DNA from: UBA4416 sp943362175
Lineage (GTDB): Bacteria > Bacteroidota > Bacteroidia > B-17B0 > Aurantibacillaceae
DNA: 64,000 nt
Assembly: GCA_943362175.1 (NCBI GenBank)
Contig: CALRIU020000013.1
Coordinates: forward strand, 71,168-135,167
Reading direction: 5' to 3'
Shown here: positions 48,754-60,200 of the stretch, piece by piece
Position numbering within the stretch: the stretch's first letter is position 1
Layout: every line of letters begins with the position of its first letter
Made by a program: the position numbers and the translations under genes
The notes under the pieces: model-generated
What the model was told of the DNA's origin: nothing
Seen by the model: only the letters and a program-made list of their open reading frames with translations
Databases searched by the model: none

Positions 48754-51700
48754 CTAATTAAACCTAAAGCCTATACTTGCCGACAGATTTTGAGTGAGAT
48801 CGGTTACTTTTTTCAGCTCTGTCAACTGAATCTCCTCAACCGGCGTATCTATTGAATCTGTCATGTAGTCCATCAATATAAAGAAACATTTCTCCATTTC
48901 TTCGATATCAGTCCTGCTATATAGCTTCGTTTTGTAATGCAGCCGGATTTTTATTTCATCGTCCAATTGTATTCCCACCACTTCCAGGTTATAGCGGGAT
49001 GTTTTATCTTCCATTTCAAGATCTGAGGGAGCGATCTCCAGGTCATTCAAGGCTATTTCCACAATGTTTCGGTTCACCGCTCTTTGGTCTGCCAGCGTCA
49101 AGGAAAAATCAAATAGCTGGGCATCAGATCCGGTCAACTCACGCAAATCCTTTAAGATCAGATTACCTGAATACAAGCTGTATTTAAGGCTTTCAATGAT
49201 TTCCTCCCGGCTGTCGGCCAGGGTTTCTTTCAGCGTTTTTCCTTTATGCAACACTGCGTATACCGGAACCGGATTCACAAAATAGCCGATGATCTGCTCC
49301 AGCTCAGGCCTCACACGCATCGACCCGGGAGTACCGATAATAAGCTTTTCCCTGGCATAGTATTTAGACAGAATGATCTTAAATATGGTGTACAAACAGG
49401 TAAATACCGTCAGATTATGCGTAAGGCTTAGCGCATTCAATTGCGCGGTCATTTTTGAGTCTAACACCATCGTGTATCCTTCGCCGGTAGTATCTGCGAT
49501 TGGTTTTTGCGCATGAAAACTCCTGTGCTCCTGCAGCTTATTGAACCAATAGGCTTTGTATTTCTGTAAATGGTTTTCGTGGATCAGCTGATTGTACCAT
49601 TCTGAAAAATCCTTGTACTGCCACGCCAACGCGTTCTTTACAACTTCCTTTCCTTCTATGATGCGCTTATAATTAGAAAACACATCGTTAAGTAAAATCC
49701 TGATGGATGCGGCATCGAATATAATGTGATGGATTGAAAACACACCATAATACGTTGCACCGGTATAAAACAGCTGAAAGCGGAAGAGTGGTGCCTGTTC
49801 AATATTGATTTCATGGCTTATCTCGGATTGAATATACGCCTGAATGTGTTTTTCTGCGTGAGGGATGGCTGAAATATCATCGACGGTCAAATTTACGGAC
49901 AGGCTTTCGTGAATCTTCTGGTAAGCTTCCCCCTGGTGTTCCGTAAAGGATGTTCTTAAAATTTCGTGACTGTTTATGGACGCATTGAAAGCGGCTGTCA
50001 GGATTTCACTGTCCAGGCTGCCTGTGATCCTGAAGTGAAACACCTGGTTGTAGGCCGTGCGTTGCCCCATTTTATGAGCCAGCCATAAAGGCTCCTGATG
50101 AGCACTTAAGCGATACAGCATACTCTCATGCGCACGGGCTATATCGGGCAATGCCTTCTCCATCGATTGATCGATAAAAGCGGCCAATTGACAGAGTTCC
50201 GGATATTCAAAAATATCAGCCACCTGCAATTCCACCTGAAATTCTTTGGCAACGGCAGCCATAATTCTCATTGCCTTGATACTTTGTCCGCCAAGCTCAA
50301 AGAAATTGGCTTTGGCATCAATCGTTTCAATTTCTAACACCGCCTTCCAGATCTCAACGAGCGTGGCCTCCGTAGGAGTTTCCGGAAGACTTCCTTTTCC
50401 AAGGGTAACTGAATAATCGGGCAGCCGGCTGACATCGATTTTTCCATTGGCGTTGACAGGAAATTTCTCCACTTCAACCAGGAAGGAAGGAATCATATAC
50501 TCCGGTAAGGACAGGGCTAAGTGTTCTTTCAAATCAGCCGCCGAAATACTTCCCTGGTAGTAACCTATCAGCATCTTATCACCCGCAGCTTCCTCCTCAA
50601 CTTTTACAAAAGCATTGCCAACGCCGTTTACTTTCAGAATAGCGTTTAAGACCTCGCCAATTTCCACTCTGTAGCCCCGTATTTTGCACTGCCCGTCTTT
50701 TCTTCCTTTAAAGACCAGGTTTCCCTTAGCGTCAAGCTCACCAAAATCGCCGGTTCTGTATGCATAAAGATGGTTGAGTGAAGGAATTGACACAAAGCGC
50801 TCTTTCGTAAGGGCTTCATTGTTTAAATATCCATCGGCTACACCATTGCCCGCAATAAAAATCTCTCCTTCCACGAACGGATAAACCACGTGCCCCTCTT
50901 TATCAAGGACAAAGGTGGAGAGGCCGGTAATTGGTTTTCCGATAGGCACATTTGTCGCGTATTCATCCAGTTGATGTATGACGTAATAGGTCGCAAATAC
51001 CGTTGTTTCTGTAGGCCCGTACATGTGAACCAAACAGCCCGGCCGGCAATGGGCCAGCGCTTTTCGCACATGGCTTACCGACACCTCCTGTCCGCCAAAA
51101 TAGATTTTTTCAAATTGCGTCAACAGTTCAGGCGATGTATTGACCAGCTCATTAAACAGAGCGGTTGTAATGAACATCACATTTATATTCTGCCCGGCAA
51201 TATAAGTCCTTAACAGGTTATTATTTAAAACCACACTGGTTTCCGGCACATAGAGATGCCCCCCGTTTAAAAAGGTGGAAAAGATATCGAACACCGAACC
51301 ATCAAAGCTATAACTGGACAGCTGCAAAATACGTTTGCCATGGCCAACGGTATGGTACTCATTATTAATAACGAGGTTTACGATTGATTTGTGGGTAATT
51401 TTTACGCCCTTGGGATTTCCTGTAGAGCCTGAGGTATAAATGATGTAAGCTAATGTATCCTCACCCGTGTCAACGGGCTCAGGGGCTTCAGCTGCCCCGG
51501 ACATAACGGCTTCATCAAGAAAGATTGTGTTTACCGCCGTTTCAATATTTTTGTCTTTAAAAGAGGTATCACACAGGATCAGATCAGGCTCCGCATCCTT
51601 TAAAATAAATTCTGTCCTGGTTTTTGGAGATTTGGGGTCTATGGGCACATACGCCGCTCCACATTTCAATACGGCAAAGATGGACATGTAAACAAGCTCC

Positions 51701-52584
51701 GAGCGATCAAAGCATAAGGCAACCCTCGATCCGGAACCAATCCCGGCATGTTCTCCCAGATAAGCGGCCAGAGTGTTTATCTTATGCGAAAGCTCCTGGT
51801 AGCTATATTCACGATTCTTATACGTTAGGGCCGGTAAATGCGCCGAACGGGCAACCTGCTCCTCAAACAGGCCGGTGATAGAGCTCTCTAAAGGCTTGGG
51901 GATAGCGGATAAATTTGCTACCAGGTTCTTTAGTTCTTCTTCAGGATACCAGGGGATTGATTTTATTTCTGTATCCGGGTAATTCAAAAAAGATAAGAAT
52001 TGAATGACCAGTTTCAGGAAGCCATTATCTAAGGTTCTTTTCGTGTTCTTTCTGTCGTGAAGGCTAAGGGCAATCGCATCTTTAGAAATAGTGACCGTCA
52101 GAATGAAATGGCATCCCTGCAGCGCATTGCCGGATGCATGCAGCTGAGGGCAATAAATCCCAACATTGGTATGGATGTTTGGTGATTCCGCTTCATCCAT
52201 GGCCGTAAGGTAATTCTGAAGCCTGTATGAATTGACAATCACTTTCCCCTGCCCTGTTATTACTTCTTTCAGGGTAGCCCGGCTGTTCATTTCAAACGTA
52301 AAAGGAACGGTTTGTGTCGCGTTCGTTTCATCGTTTTGTTTCAGGAAAGGCGTTAAAAAAGCAATCGCGTCCTGTTGTGAGTACCTGCACAAGGCCAATT
52401 CCACAATCGTCAGCAACAGCACAAAACGGTTGAGATCATTGGCCCCAACGATTTTATCTATTTTCTGCAATACATCTGCGGGGATATACTCCTCCTCTAT
52501 CGCAGGCCTTCCCTTAACGCTTTCAGGAAACCTGGCTTCAAAACGAATACAGGTCCTGTATTTTTCCAGAAAAAAACTGTCCAT
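48754..52584 (-). CDS. Non-ribosomal peptide synthetase, one module: (half-C)-A-T-C
   Basis: The protein has 1276 residues. Residues about 25-220 look like a lone C-terminal lobe of a C domain. The A domain follows (YTSGSTGNPKG near residue 380; pocket code by eye DGFFYGMVF, closest to branched aliphatic codes but not an exact match), then a T domain (LGGQSI, about 762) and a C domain with HHIIFDAAS (about 953). The His and Asp of the C motif are kept, but the usual GW is AA. The gene directly follows the CmlA-type hydroxylase, which makes this A domain a natural source of the hydroxylase substrate (inference). The terminal C domain is odd because the next protein supplies its own complete C domain before its A domain. 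The protein ends in the tail ASIGFRFN. The gap to the next start is 7 bases. Confidence 0.94.
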   Translation of the reverse strand: MDSFFLEKYRTCIRFEARFPESVKGRPAIEEEYIPADVLQKIDKIVGANDLNRFVLLLTIVELALCRYSQQDAIAFLTPFLKQNDETNATQTVPFTFEMNSRATLKEVITGQGKVIVNSYRLQNYLTAMDEAESPNIHTNVGIYCPQLHASGNALQGCHFILTVTISKDAIALSLHDRKNTKRTLDNGFLKLVIQFLSFLNYPDTEIKSIPWYPEEELKNLVANLSAIPKPLESSITGLFEEQVARSAHLPALTYKNREYSYQELSHKINTLAAYLGEHAGIGSGSRVALCFDRSELVYMSIFAVLKCGAAYVPIDPKSPKTRTEFILKDAEPDLILCDTSFKDKNIETAVNTIFLDEAVMSGAAEAPEPVDTGEDTLAYIIYTSGSTGNPKGVKITHKSIVNLVINNEYHTVGHGKRILQLSSYSFDGSVFDIFSTFLNGGHLYVPETSVVLNNNLLRTYIAGQNINVMFITTALFNELVNTSPELLTQFEKIYFGGQEVSVSHVRKALAHCRPGCLVHMYGPTETTVFATYYVIHQLDEYATNVPIGKPITGLSTFVLDKEGHVVYPFVEGEIFIAGNGVADGYLNNEALTKERFVSIPSLNHLYAYRTGDFGELDAKGNLVFKGRKDGQCKIRGYRVEIGEVLNAILKVNGVGNAFVKVEEEAAGDKMLIGYYQGSISAADLKEHLALSLPEYMIPSFLVEVEKFPVNANGKIDVSRLPDYSVTLGKGSLPETPTEATLVEIWKAVLEIETIDAKANFFELGGQSIKAMRIMAAVAKEFQVELQVADIFEYPELCQLAAFIDQSMEKALPDIARAHESMLYRLSAHQEPLWLAHKMGQRTAYNQVFHFRITGSLDSEILTAAFNASINSHEILRTSFTEHQGEAYQKIHESLSVNLTVDDISAIPHAEKHIQAYIQSEISHEINIEQAPLFRFQLFYTGATYYGVFSIHHIIFDAASIRILLNDVFSNYKRIIEGKEVVKNALAWQYKDFSEWYNQLIHENHLQKYKAYWFNKLQEHRSFHAQKPIADTTGEGYTMVLDSKMTAQLNALSLTHNLTVFTCLYTIFKIILSKYYAREKLIIGTPGSMRVRPELEQIIGYFVNPVPVYAVLHKGKTLKETLADSREEIIESLKYSLYSGNLILKDLRELTGSDAQLFDFSLTLADQRAVNRNIVEIALNDLEIAPSDLEMEDKTSRYNLEVVGIQLDDEIKIRLHYKTKLYSRTDIEEMEKCFFILMDYMTDSIDTPVEEIQLTELKKVTDLTQNLSASIGFRFN
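51925..52510 (-). other. N-terminal half condensation domain (C-terminal lobe only)
   Basis: This is the second case in the locus of an A-domain protein opening with a lone C-terminal C-domain lobe. Recognisable pieces are VLQKIDKIVG, FVLLLTIVELALCRYSQQD (equivalent to the lobe helix that precedes the 'GTP' strand), the CHFILTVTISKDAIALSLH strands and a closing helix. No catalytic HHxxxDG motif occurs. It faces the strand-like tail of the upstream NRPS. Its role is unknown; docking is the simplest idea. Confidence 0.55.
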
Positions 52585-52594
52585 AAGGCGCTGC

Positions 52595-54202
52595 TTAATT
52601 TAATTGATGTGTTGGTACAAGTAATTCTTTTGTCCCGAATAATCGTTCTGCCGTTATTCCTAACTTCCCGCATTCTTCAATCAGTTTATTCGACTCCACG
52701 ATGGCGTAGGATTCATCCGTATATTTTATACTCGAAATGTATTTTATCCACGGTTCTGCGCCCATAGCATACACGAACACTTTTTTGCATTGCAATGTAT
52801 GAATGATGCTCATCGCTTTTTCATAGTTAGACCCATTCAACCTTCGCTTTTGGTCTTTCTTATATTCGAGGGCCTGGTGCCTTAATGGCCCGTATAACCA
52901 GCTCATCGGCGCCCCCTCACATTCCATCCCTATAAACAGCATGTCAATGCTCCCGTACAGTTTGTATAAGTGCTCATATAACCTGGTCTCAATATTGTTT
53001 GAGTCGGCAAGAAACATCACCTTATAATTATTCAGCTGCACCAGGTATCCTGATTTACAGGAGATGTCCAGGTCTCCATGCTCTCCCATAAATGGGATAC
53101 CGTGAATCTTCCCGTCGGGAATGTCTATCTGCTCCAGGTTATCAATTTCCATGACATTTTTAAAGCCGATTTGATTCAGCATGGTTTTCAGATTTCCGTT
53201 TTGCAGCGAGCGGCCATCCGATTTAGGGACAATAAACTGCTTCACCTTATGGCGCAATTGCAGAATCGTTTCGATCAGGATATGATCCTGGTGATTGTGT
53301 GTAATCAGAACGTAATCAATTTCATCGGGCAGATCCTTATAGGTGAGCCGTTCTATTTCAGCTTCGTATTCGTAGCTGATGACAGGGTCTACCAAAATGC
53401 TGCTGTTCTTTGTTTCTATAAGGATACAGGCATGACCGAAGTAACGGGTCCTTATTCCTTCCCCTTTATATTTTTCATAGGTATATGGTTTTTCATGCGT
53501 AAAAAACGATTCAAAAACCGCTTCATCTGCAGATGATATATTTAAACTGTTTTTCAATTCACGATAAGAACCGGGAACCGTTAACATACTGTATAATGTA
53601 TCAATGACTTTGCTTTTAAACGGGAGCTCCAGCATGATTTTGCCCTCCTGGCGGATGCGGGGCGTGCTAAATACAAAGGGCCTGTCATCGTTATCCACCA
53701 GGTACATTTGCACGGTTTGCAAATCTTCCCTGTAAAATTCGCTGTGGTAGAGCAAGGCTTCAAAGAAACGGATAGAGGGCTGATCATTTAAGTCATATAC
53801 CAATTCCACATAGCCTTTTAGCTTTTCCGGAATTTTTTTATACAACTCCTCCATGCTGTCTCCATTTGCCTCCTGCTTCAACAGGGCTTCCAGCTCTTTG
53901 ATGGAAGCGGCAAATTCCAGCAGGTTTGTTTCATGTTTTGTCTTTTCCAGCAAGTCTTTGATCTCTTCCAGGCATTGCCCGTTGTAATCAATAAAGGGCC
54001 CGCCCAGCATTTTTGGATTTTTCACCGCTTCTGCATGCGCCTTGGGCATCATTAAATAGGAGGACATGATGGGAATATTCCTGTTTGCCATATACATGGC
54101 GCTTGTTACAGGAGAAATTAACTGGGCCCAGGCATACCAGCTGGCAACTAAGGGTTCCAGCACAAAATTGGGCTTCAGGTAAACTAAATCATTTTCTTTC
54201 AT
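52595..54202 (-). CDS. CmlA-type di-iron beta-hydroxylase acting on carrier-bound amino acids
   Basis: The 535-residue protein has an N-terminal domain (about 1-250) fused to a metallo-beta-lactamase-fold domain. It probably hydroxylates the beta carbon of an aminoacyl group held on a T domain, as CmlA does in chloramphenicol biosynthesis and FrsH does on leucine in FR900359 biosynthesis. Metal-site residues are visible: His302, His304, Asp306 and His307 in HNHQDH; Glu374 in MGEHGD, where hydrolases have His; Asp400 in FLAD; and Glu427 in GMECEGAP. As I recall the CmlA ligands (His305, His307, Asp309, His310, Glu377, Asp403), they map here with a constant offset of three. Length also matches CmlA (about 530 residues). 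The gene sits 12 bases after one NRPS gene and 10 bases before another, so its substrate is probably loaded by one of these. It is a tailoring oxygenase rather than a beta-lactam resistance enzyme. Confidence 0.88.
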   Translation of the reverse strand: MKENDLVYLKPNFVLEPLVASWYAWAQLISPVTSAMYMANRNIPIMSSYLMMPKAHAEAVKNPKMLGGPFIDYNGQCLEEIKDLLEKTKHETNLLEFAASIKELEALLKQEANGDSMEELYKKIPEKLKGYVELVYDLNDQPSIRFFEALLYHSEFYREDLQTVQMYLVDNDDRPFVFSTPRIRQEGKIMLELPFKSKVIDTLYSMLTVPGSYRELKNSLNISSADEAVFESFFTHEKPYTYEKYKGEGIRTRYFGHACILIETKNSSILVDPVISYEYEAEIERLTYKDLPDEIDYVLITHNHQDHILIETILQLRHKVKQFIVPKSDGRSLQNGNLKTMLNQIGFKNVMEIDNLEQIDIPDGKIHGIPFMGEHGDLDISCKSGYLVQLNNYKVMFLADSNNIETRLYEHLYKLYGSIDMLFIGMECEGAPMSWLYGPLRHQALEYKKDQKRRLNGSNYEKAMSIIHTLQCKKVFVYAMGAEPWIKYISSIKYTDESYAIVESNKLIEECGKLGITAERLFGTKELLVPTHQLN

Positions 54203-54214
54203 AGTCAGGGTGTA

Positions 54215-57200
54215 TCAAAAATTAAATTGTATATCATCTATGCTTTCTTCTTTTATGCCAGGCCCGGGGAGCTGTAAGGCAATGTTCCCTATAAGCACAT
54301 CCGGGTTCCGGAGTATTTCCTTTATCACCAATTGCATATTGGACGCCAGCGTTTCTATTGTTTTTCTGCTGTAGCGGGCCGTGTCGTAGCGGATCGTAAA
54401 CTTCATTTTCCGGTTCTGCTCCATCCCAAAAAACCATAACTCATGAAATGCCTGCTCCGCGTTGGAAACCCTCTTTGTAAAGGTGATTCCATCTACCGTT
54501 AACGTTTCTTTATTTTCGGCTTCAGAAACATTATGCCAGGTAAAGCCTGTTTTAAAAAGGTCCTTCTGCTTCAGCCCTATCTTATCCACCAACAGGTCAT
54601 AGGGATACTGTTGATTGCTCATGGCTGCTATGGTGTTGGCCGCCACATGAGCCAACAGGCCCGAAAAGGATTGCTGAGGATCTGTCGTCGTTCGGATTGT
54701 GAGCATATTCACGAAAAAGCCAACCAGGTTGCTCAGTTCCTGCTGCTCTCTTCCCGCTACCGGAGTGCCAATGGTCAGATCTGTTTTGCCTGTATAGTGT
54801 TGCAACAGGATCTTGATGACCGAAATAATGCCCATAAAAACGGTTGCGTTGTGTTGCATACAATAGCCGGAAAAAGCCTTGGTATCCTGCTCCGATACTT
54901 CATACTCCACAGCATCAACTTCACTCACATCATTTCCCTGCTTATCGTATGGAAAATACACCGGGCGGGCCATGTTGCTCAATGCTGAAAGCCAGTATGC
55001 TTCCTGCTGCTTTCCATGCTCCCCCTCCAGGAAGCGGTTGTGCCATGCAGAATACTCTTTGTAATGGATGTGCAGGGCTTCCGGCTCAACAGGCGTACCC
55101 GAAAGTAAATCTGCAAACTCCTTAAAGAGAATATCAAAGGACCACTCATCGGATATGATATGATGAATATTAAACAACAACACATGATCGCTTTCAGAAA
55201 AACTGATGATCTTAACTTCAAACAGCGGGGCTGTTTTAAAATCAAACAAGCGCCTGGTTGCCGAAATAAGAAACGGGTCTATCTCTTTTTTACCGACATG
55301 GACAATATGCTCCAAGGGAGGTTTTACGCCGGCATGGATGAATTGCTGCAATTCGCCGTTTACCAGATGGAAAGAGGTTCTTAAACACTCATGCCTCTCC
55401 ATTAATTGTTCCAGAACATGCTCTATACGAACCGGGTCTGGTTTTCCGCTAAGCTCATATACTACCGAAACGGTATATTTTGAAGACGTCTTATGGATTT
55501 CCTGGTTAACCCACAACCTTTTCTGAGCCTGCGAAGTGGCATAGCCGGCAGCCAACGGAAGCGCAGCAATCCTGTCAGGCTCCTGCAAACCTGTTTTTGC
55601 ATCAATGTGCTTTGAAATCTCCTGAATGGAGGGCGCGTTAAAGAAGCTTGTAATGGAAACCTTTACCTGCAGCTTGTCCTGGATCAGCGATATTACTTTT
55701 ATGGCTTTAATGCTGTTACCTCCGATTTCGAAAAAATCGCTGTCGGTACTTATCTCCTTCATTTTTAAAACGTCTTTCCATATTTCTGCCAGTACCTGCT
55801 CTGTATCACTTTGTGGCATCCTTATGCTGCGGCTCTCTGTTTCGCCCGGAAGCGGCAGCGCCTTCAGGTTGATTTTTCCATTTTTATTCAGGGGAAAGTC
55901 ATCCACTTTCATAACATAAGAAGGGATCATGTATTCTGGGACTTCTGCTTTGAGAAAACGCCTGATCAGGTCTGCATGACCGGCATTCTCTCCGCTCACG
56001 TAGGCGATCAGCTCCAGCCCTGTATCACCGGAGCCGCTATAAGGAACGATCAGTGCTTTATCAATTCCCGGACAGTTACTTAATTTGTTTTCCAGATATA
56101 AGAGCTCGATCCTGTACCCTCTCACTTTTACCTGCTTATCCTTTCTCTTCACAAACACCAATTGCCGCTCCTCGTTCCAATATCCGTAATCGCCTGTTTT
56201 ATAAAGGCGTTCGCCTCTCCTGTAGGGGTCCGGGATGAATTTAGCATGTGTCTGCTCTTCATCCTTGAGATAACCTTTGGCAAGCCCTGTTCCGCCAATA
56301 TAGATTTCGCCGGTCAATCCCAAAGGCAAATGGTTCAGGTGATGATCCAGGATATAGATATAAGTCCCCGAAACCGCCCTGCCAATGGGTAGATGCAGTT
56401 GATCTTTACCGACAGCTCCTACGATGTAATAGCTTGAATAAACCGTACCTTCCGTTGGTCCGTAGACGTGAACAAGGCTGTCTTCAAATTTCCGGTACGG
56501 AATGGCTTTTTGGATGTGCCTGATGGATGCCTGCTCTCCACCGAAATAGACCTTATTGAATTGCCTGATCAGCTCAGGCTGATGATCGATGAGCTGGTTA
56601 AACAACTGCGTGGTTATAAACAACAAATTATTGACGCCATGCTTACGTACAAGAGAGGCCAGCTCATCTAATGTCAGCCGCTCCTCCTCATGCACCAGCA
56701 GGGTAGCGCCATTTAAAAAAGTGCCGAAAATTTCGGTGACAGAACCGTCAAAGCTGTAGTTTGCAATATTCATCCCGACATCCCCGGGCTGTAATTTAAA
56801 AAAGTTACTTTCTTTAACCAGGCGCACAACCGAGCGGTGCTCTACTGCCACTGCTTTAGGATTGCCTGTTGTGCCGGACGTAAACATCACATAGGCACTA
56901 TCGGAACCCCTGATCCCGACAGCAGGATTAACCGGACTTCCTGTTGCAGAGAGCTGGATATCTATCAGGTACGCAGGCATCCCGAATTGCAGGATGATGG
57001 AAGTATTCTTCCCGGAAGTGATCATCAGCACTGATCCGGACTGGGATAAGATGTGTTGCGCCTGAGACGCTGTTGAATCAACATAAACCGGTACGTAAGC
57101 ACAACCGGCTTTCAGGACTCCCAGCATGGCAACGTACATCAAGGGGCTTTTCTCTAACAGTAATGCCACCTTGTCGCCTGCGCTTACTCCATAATCATTC

Positions 57201-60200
57201 ATCAGCGTATAGGCAACTTCGTTGGCGAGGGCGTTTAACCGATGATACGTGTAGGTTTCGTTTTCAAAAATGATGGCGCAACTTTCTCCGCCGGCAGCGA
57301 GCTTCTCTTCAAACACGGAAATAATCGTATCATCGTCGGAAACCGCCTGATCCGCAAAGCCTATTTTCCTTAAGGTATCCGACTCCTCCTCCGGTAAAAA
57401 ATCAATACGGGATAACGGTTTTAGAGGTTCAGCAAGGAGGCATGCCATGAAGCGCTGCCAGTAGAAAAACCACCGGTCGATCTGTGCTGTCTCAAACAGC
57501 TCAGGGGCGTACTCCAAAGAAATGGTTACCCTGCCGTTTTTTTCTGTTCCATAAATCCAGAGCGGATACTTAGCATAAGACGTTTGCATGGCATAGGGCT
57601 GTGCGGAAATCCCAAGCTCTTCCAGCTCCGGCGTCAAAGCGCTCTCTGCATGCCATGTAAATCCGACATCAAACAGATTCTCCTGAATTCCCAGCTCTTC
57701 CATGATTTCCATCACCGGGATATTCTGATACCTGTCTGCCGAATGGATCGCCTGTTTCACCTGGCGGATCATGTCAATAAATGTATCCTCATCCCCGACC
57801 TTTGTTTTAATGGGCAAAAGGTTGACAAAGTTTCCCAGTTGACCGGAATTGGCCTGAGCCCTGCCGCTAAACGGCACTCCAAGAACAATAGCGGCATGGT
57901 CTGTTAAACGGTACAACACCACATGCAGGCTGGCAAGTAACCCATTAAACAGGGTTATGCCGTTCTGAGAAGCTGCTGCTTTAATTCCTGAATAAAGGGC
58001 TGCATCCAGGTCATAGTGCTTCACGCGGGATGGTTGATTGCCGAGCAGCAGCCCCGTTTTTTGCCAGGGCAAAGCCAGCTTCTCCACATCGTTCAATTGT
58101 TTTTCCCAATAGTGAACAGCTTCCTGAAAGTCAGGATGGAGCGGTTTTCCTTGTTGCAGAGCCTGTCTTCCGCTAAGGGCAACTTTCTCCGGCATCACCA
58201 CCGGCTTCCCTAAGCTAAGCGCGTAAGCCTTGAATATTTGTTTAAACCAAAGCTCCAGGGACCAGGCATCCATGATGATGTGGTGTACCAGCATGCTTAA
58301 AACATGAGTGGCATCCTCCAGCTCATAGACCGAAAGTTTAAATAAAGGAGGAACTGCCAGGTCGAACGAAGAACGGGCGGCGGCGTGAACCTCTCTTTCT
58401 ATATCCGCCATGGTTTTAGACGACCCTTTCCAATTAATTTTCTCCAATGTAAAAGGCACTTCATCCACGACAGACTGAACAGGTTCTTCATCCTGTTCTA
58501 TAAAGCATGTTCTTAAAATCTCATTTTCCCGGATAGTTGCCTTAATGGCTTTCTCCAAAAGGTCTGTGTCCAGCGATCCGCTTAACCTGCAGATAAAAGG
58601 GATCGTATAATTCGTATGCTCCTTCAGTTTTTCGTTTATCCAGAACTGCTTTTGGGTGGGCGATAAGGGAGTTAAGCCGGGCTTTGTCCCTGCCCTGCTT
58701 TCCAATGGTTCGTCTTCTACAGGCCGCTCATCAAAAACAAGGGATTTTGAAAATTCACCCAGCTGCGGCTTATCAAACACATCCGTAATCTGGCAGCTCA
58801 CGCCATAACGCTCCTCGAGCACGGACACTATTTTAATAGCATCGAGGCTATGACCACCTAAATGAAAGAAATCATCGGAAGGATTAATGACCTCGATGCC
58901 AAGGACTTCTTTCCAGATACCGGCCACGATCTGTTCATGGGTGCTTAACAGCGTTTCCGGCGTTTCCTGATCGGAAGATGTTTCCCGGTAGCGCTCCATT
59001 AATCCGGAGGCATCTATTTTTCCATTAGTGGTTAATGGAAAAACCGGCAGTTTTATCAAATGTGACGGCATCATATATGATGGCAGCCATTCATTCAAAA
59101 AGGACCGGTATGCTTCTTCTTCAATGCTTTTGTGGGATGTGTAAAACGTCAGTAATTTGTTTTCGTCTACCATGGAGTACACTTCGGTGATCCCATCAAA
59201 CCGGAGAGCGGCATGATTCAATTCGCCAAGCGCAATGCGGTTTCCCTGCACTTTTACCTGATCATCGATTCTCCATAAAAACTCGAGATTTCCATCGGGC
59301 AACCAGCGTCCCATATCACCTGTTTTATAGGCATGCATTCCTTTATGTAAGGCCGAGTCATAAAATCCGGATGTGCTCTTGGTCATTTTATCCAGGTATC
59401 CGGAGGCAACTCCTATGCCTTCTATCCATATCTCCCCGATACCGCCCACAGGGCATTGCTCAGCCATCTCATTCAATACCAAAACCCGGGTGTTGCTGAT
59501 GGGCTTTCCAATGGGGATATTTTTAAGCAAGCTGTTCGCCCCGACTTTGTATACGGTAGCACAGACAGCACATTCCGTAGGGCCGTACGCGTTATAGTAA
59601 TTCAATTTAGCGGCGTAATGGCAGGCATCTTCGGCAATGGCTTTTTCGCCGGCGGTAACCAATGTTTTCAGATAAGGCAGGTCGGCTTTCTTTAACTCAT
59701 GCAGGTATACCGGAGGCAGCACACACATGCTTACCCGGTGTTGGTTTAAGAAGGCTACAAAGGATGTTGCACTCAGCTGAACCCTGTCATGTATTACGAG
59801 GGCCGCGCCGGACAACAACGCGATGAAAATTTCGTACAATGAAGCGTCGAACGATGCAGAAGCAAAGGCTAACACACGGTCGTCTGACGTCATTCCAAAC
59901 CGGGCAATCTGATCCAGGCAGGTGTTAACAATCCCCGAATGATGCACCACAACCCCTGAAGGCTGACCGGATGAACCGGATGTGTAGATCAGATATGCGC
60001 CGTCGGAACCCGATACATTAACAGCAGCAGGTGCGTTGGTCACATCGTTGGCCTCTTGCTCCACTTCAAAAAGCTCATAGCCGGATCCGGCAATAAGCGC
60101 TTTCGTGTCATGGTTAACGATTACGACTTTGGATTTGGCATTTTTCAGGATGTAGTCAATCCGTTTTAAGGGCAGATTCGAATCAACGGGCAGATACACA

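Noticed and set aside
52595..54202. Beta-lactam resistance metallo-hydrolase
   Set aside because: Glu replaces the third metal-binding His, the protein has the extra N-terminal domain of CmlA, and it sits between NRPS genes. An oxygenase role fits better.
54234..54863. Short minus-strand frames inside the two-module NRPS gene (also at 33395-33664, 50838-51071, 53581-53787 and 54979-55245)
   Set aside because: They are in other frames of genes whose main frame is well supported by domains; no independent start context or family.
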